From Entoloma clypeatum (lineage: Eukaryota > Basidiomycota > Agaricomycetes > Agaricales > Entolomataceae): 64,000 nt of DNA. Shown in pieces: positions 10,809 through 21,168 of the stretch. Made by a program: the position numbers and the translations under genes. The notes beneath the pieces were generated by a model. The model was given only the letters and a program-made list of their open reading frames with translations. It ran no database searches and had not been told where the DNA came from. Position 1 is the stretch's first letter; each line of letters begins with the position of its first letter. The stretch covers positions 2,480,001 through 2,544,000 of the forward strand of contig OY751492.1 of NCBI GenBank assembly GCA_963565915.1. Reading direction: 5' to 3'.

Positions 10809-11210
10809 TGTTATGCTTAACAAACCGTTCCAAGGTTCGGGCAGAGTATGCAGGAAAGTGGAAAGGCGAAGAGCAAAGTGATTGCTAAATCTAAGGAATC
10901 TACTATAGTACAAGAGGTTTATATAGGTACTGACTATAGGCAGTAGCGGATGAGTCAGTACTGCAGAAGGCAGTGTGCATGAGTAAGGCGACTGCGGAAA
11001 GCTATGTACAGTGAGTAAGCTGACTGCGGAAAGCGAGTCAGCGCGGGAGCGAAGTATACTAAAGGGGATGACAAAGTAATGTAATGAGTCAGACTGGGAA
11101 TCGAAGGTTGCGAAAGTAGACATTAGACATAGTAAGTTTGTAAGAGGGCGCCGAGTCGGGCCGATAAGTAAAAGATATGACGTGGTCCTCATACCGTAGA
11201 GTCCATAACA
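10809..11210 (-). repeat. A1 5' LTR
   Basis: 402 bp. On the element strand it begins TGTTATGGACTCTACGG and ends AAGCATAACA. Its last roughly 85 bp (the R-U5 side) match the A2 LTR almost exactly, while the U3 part is very different. It is followed on the right by the duplicated target tcatg. Confidence 0.9.
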
Positions 11211-11770
11211 TCATGTGAAACACCGAAGAAATTCTGCAGATCCTATTGCACAATGACTTGTTCCTGAAGGAAAAGAAGTGTTTCTGGGAAGTAATAAAAT
11301 GCCCCATATTGGGATATGTTGTTGGTGAAGGACATGTTGAGATGGAAACCGAGAAGGTGGATATGATCCAAAACTGGCGAGCACCCACATCAAAAAAGGA
11401 AGTTCAGAGGTTTCTTGGATTTGCTAACTTCTATCGATGTTTTATTGAAGGGTACTCAAACATTGCAAAACCTCTCACCCCACTCACAGGCGGCACTATG
11501 TTTACTTGGGGACCAACAGAACAAAAGGCATTTGAAGGCCTCATACAGGCAATCACATCAGCACCAGTCTTGGCATTACCAAAACCAGATGGACAGTTCC
11601 AGGTCAAAACCAATGCATTGGGCTATGCAATTGGGGCTGTACTCTCTCAAAAACAGGATGACAAATGGCATCCTATCACATTTTTGTCAGGAACCATGTC
11701 TGTGGCCGAACAAAATTACGAGATATATGACAAAGAGCTCTTGGCAGTTATGGAAGCACTGAAAGATAGG
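11211..11770 (+). pseudogene. Old family A gypsy pol fragment 3 (RT thumb to RNase H)
   Basis: Resumes the RT after copy A1 (E-E-I-L-Q-I-L, then DLFLKEKKCFWEVIKCPILG) and runs through FLGFANFYRCFIEGYSNIA into RNase H (KTNALGYAIGAVLS, EQNYEIYDKELLAVMEALKD). The first RNase H Asp is Asn here (D to N). It starts with TGA where A2 has CGA. It is cut at 11,770 by a solo LTR; 14 more bases of the same gene appear at 12,173-12,186. Confidence 0.9.
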
Positions 11771-12172
11771 TGTTATGCTTAACAAACCGTTCCAAGGTTC
11801 GGGCAGAGTATGCAGGAAGTGGAAAGGCAAAGAGCAATGTGATTGCTAAATCTAAGAAATCTAGCTATGCTACAGAGGGTTTATATAGGTACTGACTATA
11901 GGCGGTAGCGGATGAGTCAGTACTGCAGAAGGCAGTACGCATGAGTAAGGCAACTGCGGAAGGCTATGTACAATGAGTAAGCTGACTGCGGAAAGCGAGT
12001 CAGCACGGGGGCAAAGTATACTAAAGGAGATGACGAAGTAAGGTAGTGAGTCAGACTGGGAATTGAAGGTTGCAAAAGTAGACATTAGACATAGTAAGTT
12101 CATAAGAGGGCGCTGCGTCGGGATGATAGGTAAAAGATATGACATGGTCCTCATACCATAGAGTCCATAACA
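11771..12172 (-). repeat. Family A solo LTR
   Basis: 402 bp of A1-type LTR, with a perfect 5-bp TSD atagg (11,766-11,770 and 12,173-12,177). Removing it restores the RNase H reading of the old pol (A-L-K-D-R-R-H-Y). It differs from the A1 LTRs at many CpG positions, so it is an older insertion whose body was lost by LTR recombination. Confidence 0.9.
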
Positions 12173-12186
12173 ATAGGAGACACTAT

Positions 12187-14378
12187 TAGTGTTTCAAGGT
12201 TCAGTCCAATAGGACTGGAACCAGACCAGACTGAACCAAAAATGAACCCAAATAGACCAAGACCATGGTCTCGGTCTTGCTGAATTGGGATGGCCCTGGT
12301 CTTTGGTCTCGAGCAAATTTTTTTTTTTTGAAAACCGGTAAAAGACCGGTTGAGACCGGTCTGAACTGGTCTTTTGTGTGCTAGTACAGGGTCTACATAT
12401 GTATATACATGGCAGGGTGTTGGGTGTGAATGGGCGTGAGTATGGGCTGTTGTGCACGAGTGGGGCCATTGGGCTTGAGTGGTGGGTGTTGCGAGTTGGG
12501 ACTGTTGGGCATGAGAACAACTCGAGGGGTTGTTGGGCAAGAGAGAGGGCCGTTGGGCATGAGTGAGGGGTTGGACGTGAGTCGAGAACGTTGGGCGCGA
12601 GAGAGGGCTGTTGGGCATGAGAGGGCTGGCAGAGTCAGATGGCAAATTGGGCAAAGGGTTTGACCCAGAAAGTCAGCCAAAAGCAAACAAGGGCAAATAG
12701 CCTGCCCTCATTTGGATGCGCATCATGTGCGCATCAAATGTGTCAAAGAAATGTAAACACACTTACAAAAACATTGCACATCTGCCTACATGTCTTACAC
12801 AGGAGCAACACAGTTTGTGCATGATATCAATTAAGTACTATAGCATCATATGTCACTTTCTATGTATTTATTTTGTGAAATTTTGCCACAGAATTTATGA
12901 TATAGTGATGCGGCACTCCCACCAAATAATAGTAAACAATGTGCAGAATGCATTGTGCAGGCGCGCGCAGCCCCTTCCTCATAGTCTAATAATAGGTTGA
13001 GATAACAGAACTATACATGGGATATATTCACCTTCTGAAATACCTTATATAAATTTTAGAAGTCCAGATCAGATAGGAATAATCAAATGTGCATATTTCA
13101 GTAAAAGTGTTATATCTCCATAATGAATGCACCAAATTTGAAAAACAAATGTGCTGGGAGGTGCCCTGAATGAGGAGAATCCAATCCTGAAACAAATCTT
13201 TTTGGTGAAATTTTCGACCTATCTTTGCTCATATTCACCTTATGAAGTCCTTTAATTTTATTCGAAGGGTCTCAATAGGTTCACATACAATGATTCAATA
13301 GCATATATATATTACAGGTAGTTTAAAGTGGTTGTGGAAAGGAGGAAGCAAGAAAATACTGGTTTTTGTGTTTGAGTATCATTTTGCAGTACAGACTTTC
13401 TACCATACATACCTCATGTATCTAACTGTTTAAATACTTACTATTAGCTTCTAAGTATCTCTACATAGGTTTAGAACTATTTTTAGGACTTACAGTGCCA
13501 CAGATTGGGCATTGATGGCGCGAGTTCAATGGTGCGCGTCGCTCAGCATTGATGCTAAGCACTCTCAGCAATTGCCGAAAGTCAAACCATACATAATCAA
13601 CAGCCAGCCAAACATTCCCACACTTTTTTTATCCCCCACCTCCACTCCACCCAGCCACTCCCCCCCCCCCAATGGCTGCCCCTTGTGCACAACGACCCCC
13701 TCTAGCCCCCAATGCCATCGACTGACACCCAATGGCCCCCTCTAGTGCCCAACAGCCGCCCCTCATGAGTCATGCCCTTACTAGCGCCCAATGACCCTCT
13801 CTGACACCCAATGGCGTTGAGGTGTGCCCAACAGCACCTTCTCGCGCCCCACGGTCCTCTCTCACCCCCAACAACACCCTTTCATGTCTTACCACCTCCA
13901 ACTCTCGTGCAATGCCCTCCCTTCACATGCAACACCCTCCCTTCCTGCCTAACACCCTCCAACTTGTGCCAACGCCCCCCTTTTGCATGCAACACGTTTC
14001 CTTCAAGCCTTACAGCCCCCTCTTGTGTCCAGCTGCCACGACCCATGCCCAACGCCCCCCCCTTTTGTGCCTAATGCCCTCCAACTCACTGCAACGCCCT
14101 TCCTTCATGTGCAACACCCTTTCTTCAAGCCCAACGGCCCCTTCTTGAGCGCAACACCCTCCCACTCATGCCCACTGACATTACATACAACATGTATATA
14201 TTTAGACACAATATATAATACAAAACCGGTTCGGTCCACCCTCTGTGGGTGCGATGGACTGGTCCTATACAGTCCGGTCCGGTTTTTTACCTTTTTGTGG
14301 TATTGAAAGACTGGTCTCGGTCTCGGTCCATCCCTCTCGGAGGCAAAAAACCGAACCAAATTAAACCCTCGAACACTA
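12187..14378 (+). mobile_element. Non-autonomous hAT-like composite with inverted minisatellite arrays
   Basis: Starts tagtgtttcaaggttcag and ends ...ccctcgaacacta, matching the MITE termini of this region. Interior: a TTGGGCATGAG-type array (12,420-12,640), an AT-rich core (about 12,690-13,510) and an array of the complementary GCCCAAYGC type (13,660-14,170). There is no coding capacity; Pro/His/Thr-rich ORFs here are array translations. The flanks do not match as a TSD (gacactat versus gttgtgat). The left flank is the old gypsy pol and the right flank a LINE, so this may be the fusion of two insertions. Confidence 0.65.
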
Positions 14379-15960
14379 GTTGTGATTACAGTTGTTGTAT
14401 ACATTGAAATGGGATAAGTGTCCAAATTTGCCCTCAAATCAGAGAGCAGTTATGTCAGCGCTAGGAATGTTGAGCTGAGTGTATGAGTCTGTATTGATAT
14501 TCATGTTAACCATGATTATAGAGTGCGAATGAGGGGAGTTGTCGTCAATGTGGGGCATGAGGTAGACAATATGCCAGTAGGATGAGCCACACATGTTACC
14601 GAGGCTGTCAAGCCAAGGCTCCTGGATCGCGATAATGTCCCAGGTAGTAGGATTGGTGGTGTTCAGAATATATTGCTGGGTGTGTTTGGATTTGTGGGTG
14701 TTTTGTTGCCAGATGCATAATTCAGTTGGTGAGCTGGATGGTCATACTAACATGTACTGGTCATGGGGGGGCGGTCGTTCGTGAACTGGGTTGGGCTGGA
14801 ATTTGGAGCGGTAAAGGTGTCTAGGGTCTGTTGACGTAGCTGGCCCACTTGGGTCCAGCCGTCAGGTTGGGGGCGCATCGGAGAGAGGTCTCAACAATGC
14901 CTGTGGACTGGGGGGGAAGTGGATAGCCTAGGCAGGGCAAATGCCCCAGGTCCAGGGTTCACCTGTCGGGAAGTAGGGCATGATGTTCTCAGGGTAGTGG
15001 TTGTCTAACTTGGAGCATTTGGCGAGGAAGGTAGGGCAGCTTCTGAAATAGCTTGTGTGGTGGAGCAAGGGTCCACAGGAGATGCAGCGTGGGGGTTGCA
15101 TGGGTGGGCATTCATTGGTGGGGTGTGCTTTGCTTGCGCAGTGGGCACATGTTTCATCATTGGGGCATGTGGCGTGAATGTGTCCTTAGTGCTGGCATTT
15201 GTTGCAGCACATGGGCTCGCATAGGTCCTTGGTTATGGTGATCACATGTCCCATGATGAAGATCTTCTTGGTGAGGAGGTGATTGGCAGATTCAGGTGTG
15301 AGGCAGCTTAGTTTGAGGGAGGCAGCAGTTTTCTTGGGGCTGCGACGGTCTGAGTGCTTGATCCAGGAGGCTGAGATTATGAATCCAGGTTGCAGGTCAT
15401 TATCCTGCTCGATTGCGTCCAGGTGGAGGCGGTCTGAGGGGTCAAAGTCGCCAGTACAGGATATGAATTTGAAGATGAGGTTGTAGGACTTGGGTTTGAT
15501 GGTGGCAGATGTGCCGGTCGGAGAGGAGGGTGGAGGTGGGATCCTCAGCATATGACTTGAAACGGGTGGCCAATTTGGGGGAGTCAAGATCGAGAAGGTA
15601 GGTGCCTCTGTCAAGAATTTGGATCCCGTGGACCTTGGTCTTGGCCTTCTGGGTTGAGTCGGAATCCAAGAAGGCAGTTTCAAGTTCATCAAGATCCCAG
15701 AGGCAGTTGTTGATACTGTACCATCACGGATCTTGGATATGGCTTCAGAGACAGGTTTCCTGGGGATCAGGTCTCACTTGGGGTCAATCAGAACAAGGAT
15801 TGAGCGGGAGGCGGTAAGAAGGCGTTGTTGGATTCTTGTGTGGTCGGAGGATGCCGAGGGGTTGAAGGTTCTTGCGAGGGCTACTGGATGGGGGGGGCAT
15901 GGGAACACTGAGGAGCGTGGCTTTGGGAGAAGATTCAGCATTGGGGGTGGCTAGTGTTTG
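14379..15960 (-). pseudogene. LINE (Tad-like) remnant: ORF1 and start of ORF2
   Basis: Minus strand. ORF1 (15,960 to about 14,930) encodes a basic N-terminal half, then a run of zinc knuckles (C-x2-C with a stop inside, CPNDETCAHCASKAHPTNECP, CISCG...C) and the motif CPTFLAKCSKL...ENIMPYFPT that closes fungal LINE ORF1 proteins. ORF2 starts near 14,740 (LCIWQQNTHKSKHTQQYIL) with the apurinic endonuclease motif WDIIAIQEPWLD (about 14,620-14,655) and breaks off at the hAT-like boundary at 14,378. RT is absent. Frames are broken by several stops and shifts. Confidence 0.8.
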
Positions 15961-16177
15961 AAAGTGTTGGGAATGGAGGATTGAGGCGTTGCTGGACGAC
16001 GACGGTGGACGGTCGTGTACTCAACCATTACCATACCATTATCAGTAGATACTTATTCCCATAACACTCATTTCCAAGTACATATCTTACTCACTTTGTA
16101 GTTAGGTTACACCCTCGTCAATTAGTATAAAAGACATAATTTACATTGAAATACATCATCTTTCACTGCATATTCTC

Positions 16178-16194
16178 ATCAGGTTATGGGCCCT
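16178..16194 (+). other. Copia-2 primer-binding site, half-tRNA type
   Basis: The sequence atcaggttatgggccc right after the probable LTR end resembles the complement of the anticodon arm of initiator tRNA-Met (about 14 of 17 positions by my recollection of that tRNA). Copia-type elements are known to prime with such an internally cleaved initiator tRNA. It places the 5' LTR end near 16,178 (ending ...TTCTCA). Confidence 0.5.
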
Positions 16195-16269
16195 GGCTCT
16201 ACCTACTAAAAAACTCGAAAAACCACCACTCTATAAACACCCAACCTTCTACCCATAGATCCCAATGCC

Positions 16270-16616
16270 ATGACTGAAGAAACCCACACTTCAGGATCCT
16301 ACCGGATCGAGATGTTGAAGGCCACAAACTGGATGCTGTGGAAGCAACAAATGCTTGCGGTACTCCATGACCTTGGACTGGAGTTGTATATCGCGAAGGG
16401 CGCGGCCCCTCTAGGATTCATTGATGTTGACAAACCCATGCCAGCAGAAAAGGCTGCCATGACAAAATGGCATGAGAGCGATGTGAAGGCATGCACAAGG
16501 ATTGAATTGGCAATTGGAGATGCGGAAATGGTCCACATCAGTGGGGTGGAGACAGCGAAGGAGATGTGGGAGCAGTTGTCAATGGTAAAAGAGGCAAAGG
16601 GCTGGATTGGGGTTCT
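16270..16616 (+). pseudogene. Copia-2 gag, N-terminal part
   Basis: ATG at 16,270. Encodes the copia gag start (YRIEMLKATNWMLWKQQ, then a helical region ending WEQLSMVKEAKGWIGVL). Element A2 inserted after 16,616; the coding sequence goes on at 23,157 (A-T-R-R-A-L-Y-R-M-E-A), in frame once the duplicated gttct is counted once. The short ORF reaching 16,797 reads into the A2 LTR and is not genuine beyond 16,616. Confidence 0.87.
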
Positions 16617-16973
16617 TGTTATGGACTTACCGGTTTGTATGTTATGCACTTTTCCCTTGCATTGTACCTTCGTCATTTCTTTGACTCATCAGACCGCTTA
16701 CTCATTTACCTTTACTCTACCATTCTCCTTTAGTATACTTCGCTCCCGCGCTGACTCGCACTCCGCAGTAGAGATTACTCAGTCCGCAGTTGTCTGACTC
16801 ATCCGCACTGCCTTCCGCAGCTACTGACTCACTCGCTACCGCTCGTAGCCAGTACTATATAAACCCCATGTACCATAGCTACATTCCTTAGATTTAGCAA
16901 TCACTTTGCTCTTCGCCTTTCCACTTTCCTGCATACTCTGCCCGAACCTTGGAACGGTTTGTTAAGCATAACA
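16617..16973 (+). repeat. A2 5' LTR (chimeric start)
   Basis: 357 bp. The first 23 bp (TGTTATGGACTTACCGG...) resemble the start of an A1-type LTR; then a second start, TGTTATGCACTTTTCCC, begins the 334-bp form seen in the A2 3' LTR. A TATA-like box (agtactatataaacc, about 16,851-16,865) is followed by the conserved R-U5 region ending AAGCATAACA. It differs from the 3' LTR at only about five shared sites, all CpG transitions. Confidence 0.85.
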
Positions 16974-17177
16974 AGTTGCTAAATCTCGTTAGGTTCGCCC
17001 AGAGCGAAGAGAGCAACTACCAGACGAGTCAAGACGTCGCGCTTCGTTGAAGACTTCACCAGTAACCCATTCAGCACGCCAGAAGCCCGACAGGAGGAGC
17101 TAAGTCCTTGAGACAGTATCGATTTTACACTCATCCAGCAGTACATCGAATCGGAGATCCGTCGCATCCTACAGCAG

Positions 17178-17762
17178 GTGCTTGACGAAGAACTAGACAA
17201 CGACGAGCATTGCCCCCACGGCGAGATAGCAGAGAGCATCCATCTTGCTCGGCAACACCAGATCGCGCGTTACAACGCCCGACAGAACAAACTCGAAAGC
17301 TTTCGCGTTCAAGAAGGACCTCAGACAGGTCAGATCACAGAGATCAGAGAGTTTATCGGTGTCCAGACAACCATTATCAGAAGATTGATTAGGACGCTCA
17401 CATCGAGACGTCCCAGAGCCACATCATCATGTCCTACTCGAAGCAGCAGATCTACGCCCACTTCACCACTGAAGAACAACAGACCAAGTACAACCGTTGG
17501 GCACGAAACGAGAGACTTGACCCCTTCTCGCGACCAACAGATGCGCAGGAACAGAGATTCCTTAGAGATTTACAGAGGAAATACTCTGAACGTTTTGCCA
17601 CCGATTCCGCCGACGAGTCCCCTGACAAATTTACTTTTGACTCCGCGCAGTCAGATATCGAACAGACGCCTAGAACAGGGACTCATTTTCAATCCTTACC
17701 TGTATCCTGAACCCCATCTTCATCCCAACAACCCGACTCCTCTTCTCCTCCGCAGACTCTAA
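17178..17762 (+). CDS. A2 ORF region upstream of gag, product unknown
   Basis: 194 codons, identical to A1, with the overlapping 93-codon frame at 17,429-17,710 (charged, MSYSKQQIYAHFTTEEQQTK...). Upstream, the same frame reaches back past a TGA to near the 5' LTR. No known domain is seen. It could be a leader or an N-terminal gag segment. Confidence 0.35.
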   Translation: MLDEELDNDEHCPHGEIAESIHLARQHQIARYNARQNKLESFRVQEGPQTGQITEIREFIGVQTTIIRRLIRTLTSRRPRATSSCPTRSSRSTPTSPLKNNRPSTTVGHETRDLTPSRDQQMRRNRDSLEIYRGNTLNVLPPIPPTSPLTNLLLTPRSQISNRRLEQGLIFNPYLYPEPHLHPNNPTPLLLRRL

Positions 17763-17764
17763 AC

Positions 17765-18631
17765 ATGGCAGAAGCTCCGGCTGTACAAACAATGGATACA
17801 TCCAAGATCATCAAGGATCCTGGGATGTTCAAGGACAGATACACCTTCGACGAGTGGTGAAAAGCCACCAAACTATACATCAGGTTCCAAAAGAGCCTCA
17901 CAGACAATCAGAAGATTCTTGCGGTACTATCCTGCATGATGGAAGGGTCCGGCAGACACTGGGCCAGTAACAAGTTAGACGCTCTTGCCGTTGACAACGA
18001 GAACATCACCTGGCTAGGTTTTTCCGATGATATCGCCACACGATTCTCCATCGCCAACAAGTCGGTCGCTGCCAAAGCAAGACTCAAAGTCCTAAAACAA
18101 GAGAAACGCACCGTTGACGAATTTTTGGATGAATTTGAAGAACTCTTGAAGCTGTCAAACCTTGGCGAAGAAACTGGGAAATACATCCTAGAGAAGAATG
18201 TCAACCGCAGAATCTCTGAACAAGTGGCTAGCGATGGCAAGACGTACACCGATTACGCAAAGGAGATCCGAAACAAGGGACGACAGATGGAAGGACACGC
18301 ACTGGTCATTCGAGGTGGTGGCAACATGAGCACTGGATTGGGTACCACTTATGGTGGTCAGGGCAAGGCCATGGAGATCGACAAAGCAGGAGTAGCCCGT
18401 TGCTACAACTGTCAACGCTTCAGTCATCTGGCTAAAGACTGTAGCACTCCAAAGAAGAAAGATGGTCGCAAGTGTTTCAACTGTGACCAAGAAGGCCATA
18501 TTGCGCGCAACTGCCGCAAGCCGAAGAAGAACTCCGGAAGGGTTAGGAAGGTGTCTGAGGAAGATGCTGAGAATGATGAAACCACAATCTTAGAAGCCGA
18601 CGAGAAGGATTTTCCCAAAGGATCTGATTAA
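17765..18631 (+). pseudogene. A2 gag with two CCHC zinc knuckles
   Basis: ATG 17,765-17,767 and TGA at 17,858-17,860 (codon 32), then open to 18,631. Capsid-like region with the stretch FLDEFEELLKLSNLGEETG, two knuckles (CYNCQRFSHLAKDC and CFNCDQEGHIARNC) and an acidic end. Pol follows 41 bp later in another frame, so pol expression would need a frameshift or re-initiation. Identical in protein to A1. Confidence 0.85.
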
Positions 18632-18672
18632 ACGACGCTAAGTCGCGACCCTTATCTATTAAACGGACTTGC

Positions 18673-21168
18673 TTGCCTTGTATGACTGCAGACAATAGAA
18701 CCTATGTCATCCCTGCCAAGCGAGCCGCTGCGTCAACTAAGATTGTGAAGGGAGATAAACCTCCAAAAAGACGAGAAATCAGGCTGTTAGCTCAGCTCAG
18801 GACACAACGAGGACCAAAGGTTATCCGACCTGAGGTTGACAGCGGATGTGAACGCACATGCATCCATCCCAAAATAGTACGCGAACAGAACCTCCCTACG
18901 CAAGGAATACCGCCCATAGCAATTCTAAATGCGGATGGATCGCCAAATCGACAACAGAAAGCGAGCCAACTTGCCGAAGTCAAACTGGATTTGGGAGCAC
19001 ATCAGGAAACCATGGAAGCAATGGTACTGGACATTGGGAGAACGGACATGCTCTTGGGACATGACTGGTTGGTACACCACAACCCCAGAATCAATTGGAC
19101 AACCGGCGCGGTAACATTTAACTGGTGCCCAACAACATGTCGAACCAAACACTCGGATTTCAGGATTAACCTTAATGGTCGCAAACACTGGGTTCGCATG
19201 GTTGAGGTGCGCGACAAAGATGCACCCAAAAAGTCGGATCAGAAATGGAACCCTGGAGACCCTATTTTGGAAGCTGTCACCCCCACACCACCTCCCACAA
19301 CCAAACGACTCTCATATGTTGAACGATTTGCTCATCTCTTCGAAAAAGAGAACTTTGATAAGATCCCAAAGGAGAGGGAGTGGGACCATGGTATCAAACT
19401 TACACCGGATGCACCAAAGGAACTAGGGGGAAATACATATCCTATGACACAAAAGGAACAAGAGGAGTTGGACGCATTCATCGACAAGGATCTAGCAACA
19501 GGAAAGATCTGCCCGTCAAAATCCCCTTATGCCTCCCCTTGCTTCTTCATCAACAAGAAGGATGGTTCCAAACAATTGGTACAAGACTACCACATGGTCA
19601 ATAAATTCACGGTCAAAGACAAGTTCCCACTCCCACCAATATCCAATCTCTTGGACGTGCTAAAAGATGCAGTCTACTTCAATAAGATGGACATCATGTG
19701 GGGCTATAACAACATCCGGATTAAGGAGGGCGATGAATGGAAAGCTGCCTTTCTCACCAGTCGAGGATTGTTCGAACCATTGGTCATGTTTTTCAGTCTT
19801 TGCAACTCCCCGGAAATGTTCTCTCAAATGATGGCTAGTTTATTCCGGGACCAGATCCGCCGACGTATCTGTGTGATCTACATGGATGACATCGTGGTTA
19901 TCAGGAAAACCAAGGAAGAACTCGCGCGAAACACTGAAGAAATCCTACAGATCCTATCGGACAATGATTTGTTCCTAAAGGAGAAGAAGTGTTTATGGGA
20001 AGTAACGAAATGTCCTATATTGGGATATGTGGTTGGTGAGGGACGTGTTGAGATGGAAACTGAGAAGGTGGATACAATTCGAAACTGGCGAGCACCCACA
20101 TCAAAAAAGGAAGTTCAGAAGTTCCTTGGATTTGCTAACTTCTATCGACGATTTATTGAAGGGTACTCAAACATCGCGAAACCTCTCACCGCGCTCACAG
20201 GCGGTACGGCATTGACTTGGGGACCAACGGAGCAGCAAGCTTTTGAAGGCCTCATACGGGCAATTACATCGGCACCAGTCTTGGCATTACCAAAACCAGA
20301 GGGACAGTTCAGGGTTGAAACCGATGCATCGGGCTATGCAATTGGAGCAGTACTCTCTCAGAACCAAAACGACAAATGGCACCCCATTGCGTTCTTGTCG
20401 CGGACCATGTCTGCGGCCGAACAAAATTACGAGATATACGACAAGGAACTCCTGGCGGTCGTGGAAGCATTGAAAGATTGGAGACACTATCTGCTTGAAG
20501 CCAGGGAACGTTTCGAGATCTTGACCGATCACAAGAACTTGGAATATTTCCGTCGTCCTCAGGACCTAAATCAACGACAGCGACACTGGAAAATGAAGTT
20601 ACAAGACTATGACTTCAAATTACGGCATGTGCCCGGCAAGACCAATGCGAAAGCGGACATCCTGTCACGCTTACCCTGGTATGAAGCGGAACTCGAACCA
20701 CAGGACAGTGACCAAATGCTCAAGGAGGGACTATTCTTGAAACGGTTGGAATCAGAAGATGTGGTACAAATGGAGATGTTCATGGAGGAACAATTCTTTG
20801 AAGGGGGTGAAACATCCGATTCCATCAAAATTGGAAACGTCACAACCATCGAAAATCCGTGGATCACACGCATCAAGGGTTCAAACCGCATGGAGACAGA
20901 AGTAGCCCAGGGTCTAAAAAAGAATCCTCATTGGTATCAGCAGGAGAATGGGATCACCTATGCAGGAGAACGAGTCTATGTCCCGCCGGACCCACAATTA
21001 CAACAAGAATTGATGTTCGAATCACACGATGCACCAGTGGCGGGACATCCAGGACAGTACCGGACACATGAACTCCTCACTCGCACCTACTGGTGGCCTA
21101 CCATACTGCATGATGTGAAGAAGTACGTGAAGGGTTGCGACACTTGTCAATGCAACAAGATTAACTGA
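18673..21168 (+). CDS. A2 pol part 1: protease, RT, RNase H, integrase zinc finger
   Basis: 831 codons. Protease D-S-G (EVDSGCERTC), a RT with all three Asp (M-D-I and YMDD boxes), RNase H with ETDASGY, and the integrase HHCC finger. It ends at TGA 21,166-21,168 where A3 has CGA (N-K-I-N-R-Q-K-R-H). The only difference from A1 is Met for Thr in the MFMEEQFFEGG segment, a CG to TG change at 20,783. Protease, RT and RNase H motifs look intact, so this fragment could in principle be active if expressed. Confidence 0.92.
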   Translation: MPCMTADNRTYVIPAKRAAASTKIVKGDKPPKRREIRLLAQLRTQRGPKVIRPEVDSGCERTCIHPKIVREQNLPTQGIPPIAILNADGSPNRQQKASQLAEVKLDLGAHQETMEAMVLDIGRTDMLLGHDWLVHHNPRINWTTGAVTFNWCPTTCRTKHSDFRINLNGRKHWVRMVEVRDKDAPKKSDQKWNPGDPILEAVTPTPPPTTKRLSYVERFAHLFEKENFDKIPKEREWDHGIKLTPDAPKELGGNTYPMTQKEQEELDAFIDKDLATGKICPSKSPYASPCFFINKKDGSKQLVQDYHMVNKFTVKDKFPLPPISNLLDVLKDAVYFNKMDIMWGYNNIRIKEGDEWKAAFLTSRGLFEPLVMFFSLCNSPEMFSQMMASLFRDQIRRRICVIYMDDIVVIRKTKEELARNTEEILQILSDNDLFLKEKKCLWEVTKCPILGYVVGEGRVEMETEKVDTIRNWRAPTSKKEVQKFLGFANFYRRFIEGYSNIAKPLTALTGGTALTWGPTEQQAFEGLIRAITSAPVLALPKPEGQFRVETDASGYAIGAVLSQNQNDKWHPIAFLSRTMSAAEQNYEIYDKELLAVVEALKDWRHYLLEARERFEILTDHKNLEYFRRPQDLNQRQRHWKMKLQDYDFKLRHVPGKTNAKADILSRLPWYEAELEPQDSDQMLKEGLFLKRLESEDVVQMEMFMEEQFFEGGETSDSIKIGNVTTIENPWITRIKGSNRMETEVAQGLKKNPHWYQQENGITYAGERVYVPPDPQLQQELMFESHDAPVAGHPGQYRTHELLTRTYWWPTILHDVKKYVKGCDTCQCNKIN

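Larger units (their letters stand above)
4564..11210 (-). mobile_element. Ty3/gypsy family A copy A1, full length, with chromodomain
   Basis: About 6.65 kb, on the minus strand. The 5' LTR is 10,809-11,210 and the 3' LTR 4,564-4,965 (402 bp each, about 2% different, mostly CpG transitions). A 5-bp TSD tcatg flanks it at 4,559-4,563 and 11,211-11,215. Inside, in order: an upstream ORF region, gag with two zinc knuckles, protease-RT-RNase H, integrase, chromodomain and a small 3' ORF. A polypurine tract, read on the minus strand, abuts the 3' LTR. Gag and pol contain stops, and a 5-bp deletion separates the chromodomain, so the copy looks defective. It inserted into an older member of its own family. 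Confidence 0.95.

Noticed and set aside
12420..12640. CRISPR-like regular repeats
   Set aside because: The units are short, degenerate and directly tandem without unique spacers, in a eukaryotic transposon. The same applies to 13,660-14,170 and 45,810-45,936.
17858..17860. Programmed stop-codon readthrough in family A gag (E-W-TGA-K-A)
   Set aside because: Both copies share it, but it lies in the tract homogenised between A1 and A2 and fits a CGA to TGA change seen everywhere else here. Readthrough cannot be excluded but is not needed.
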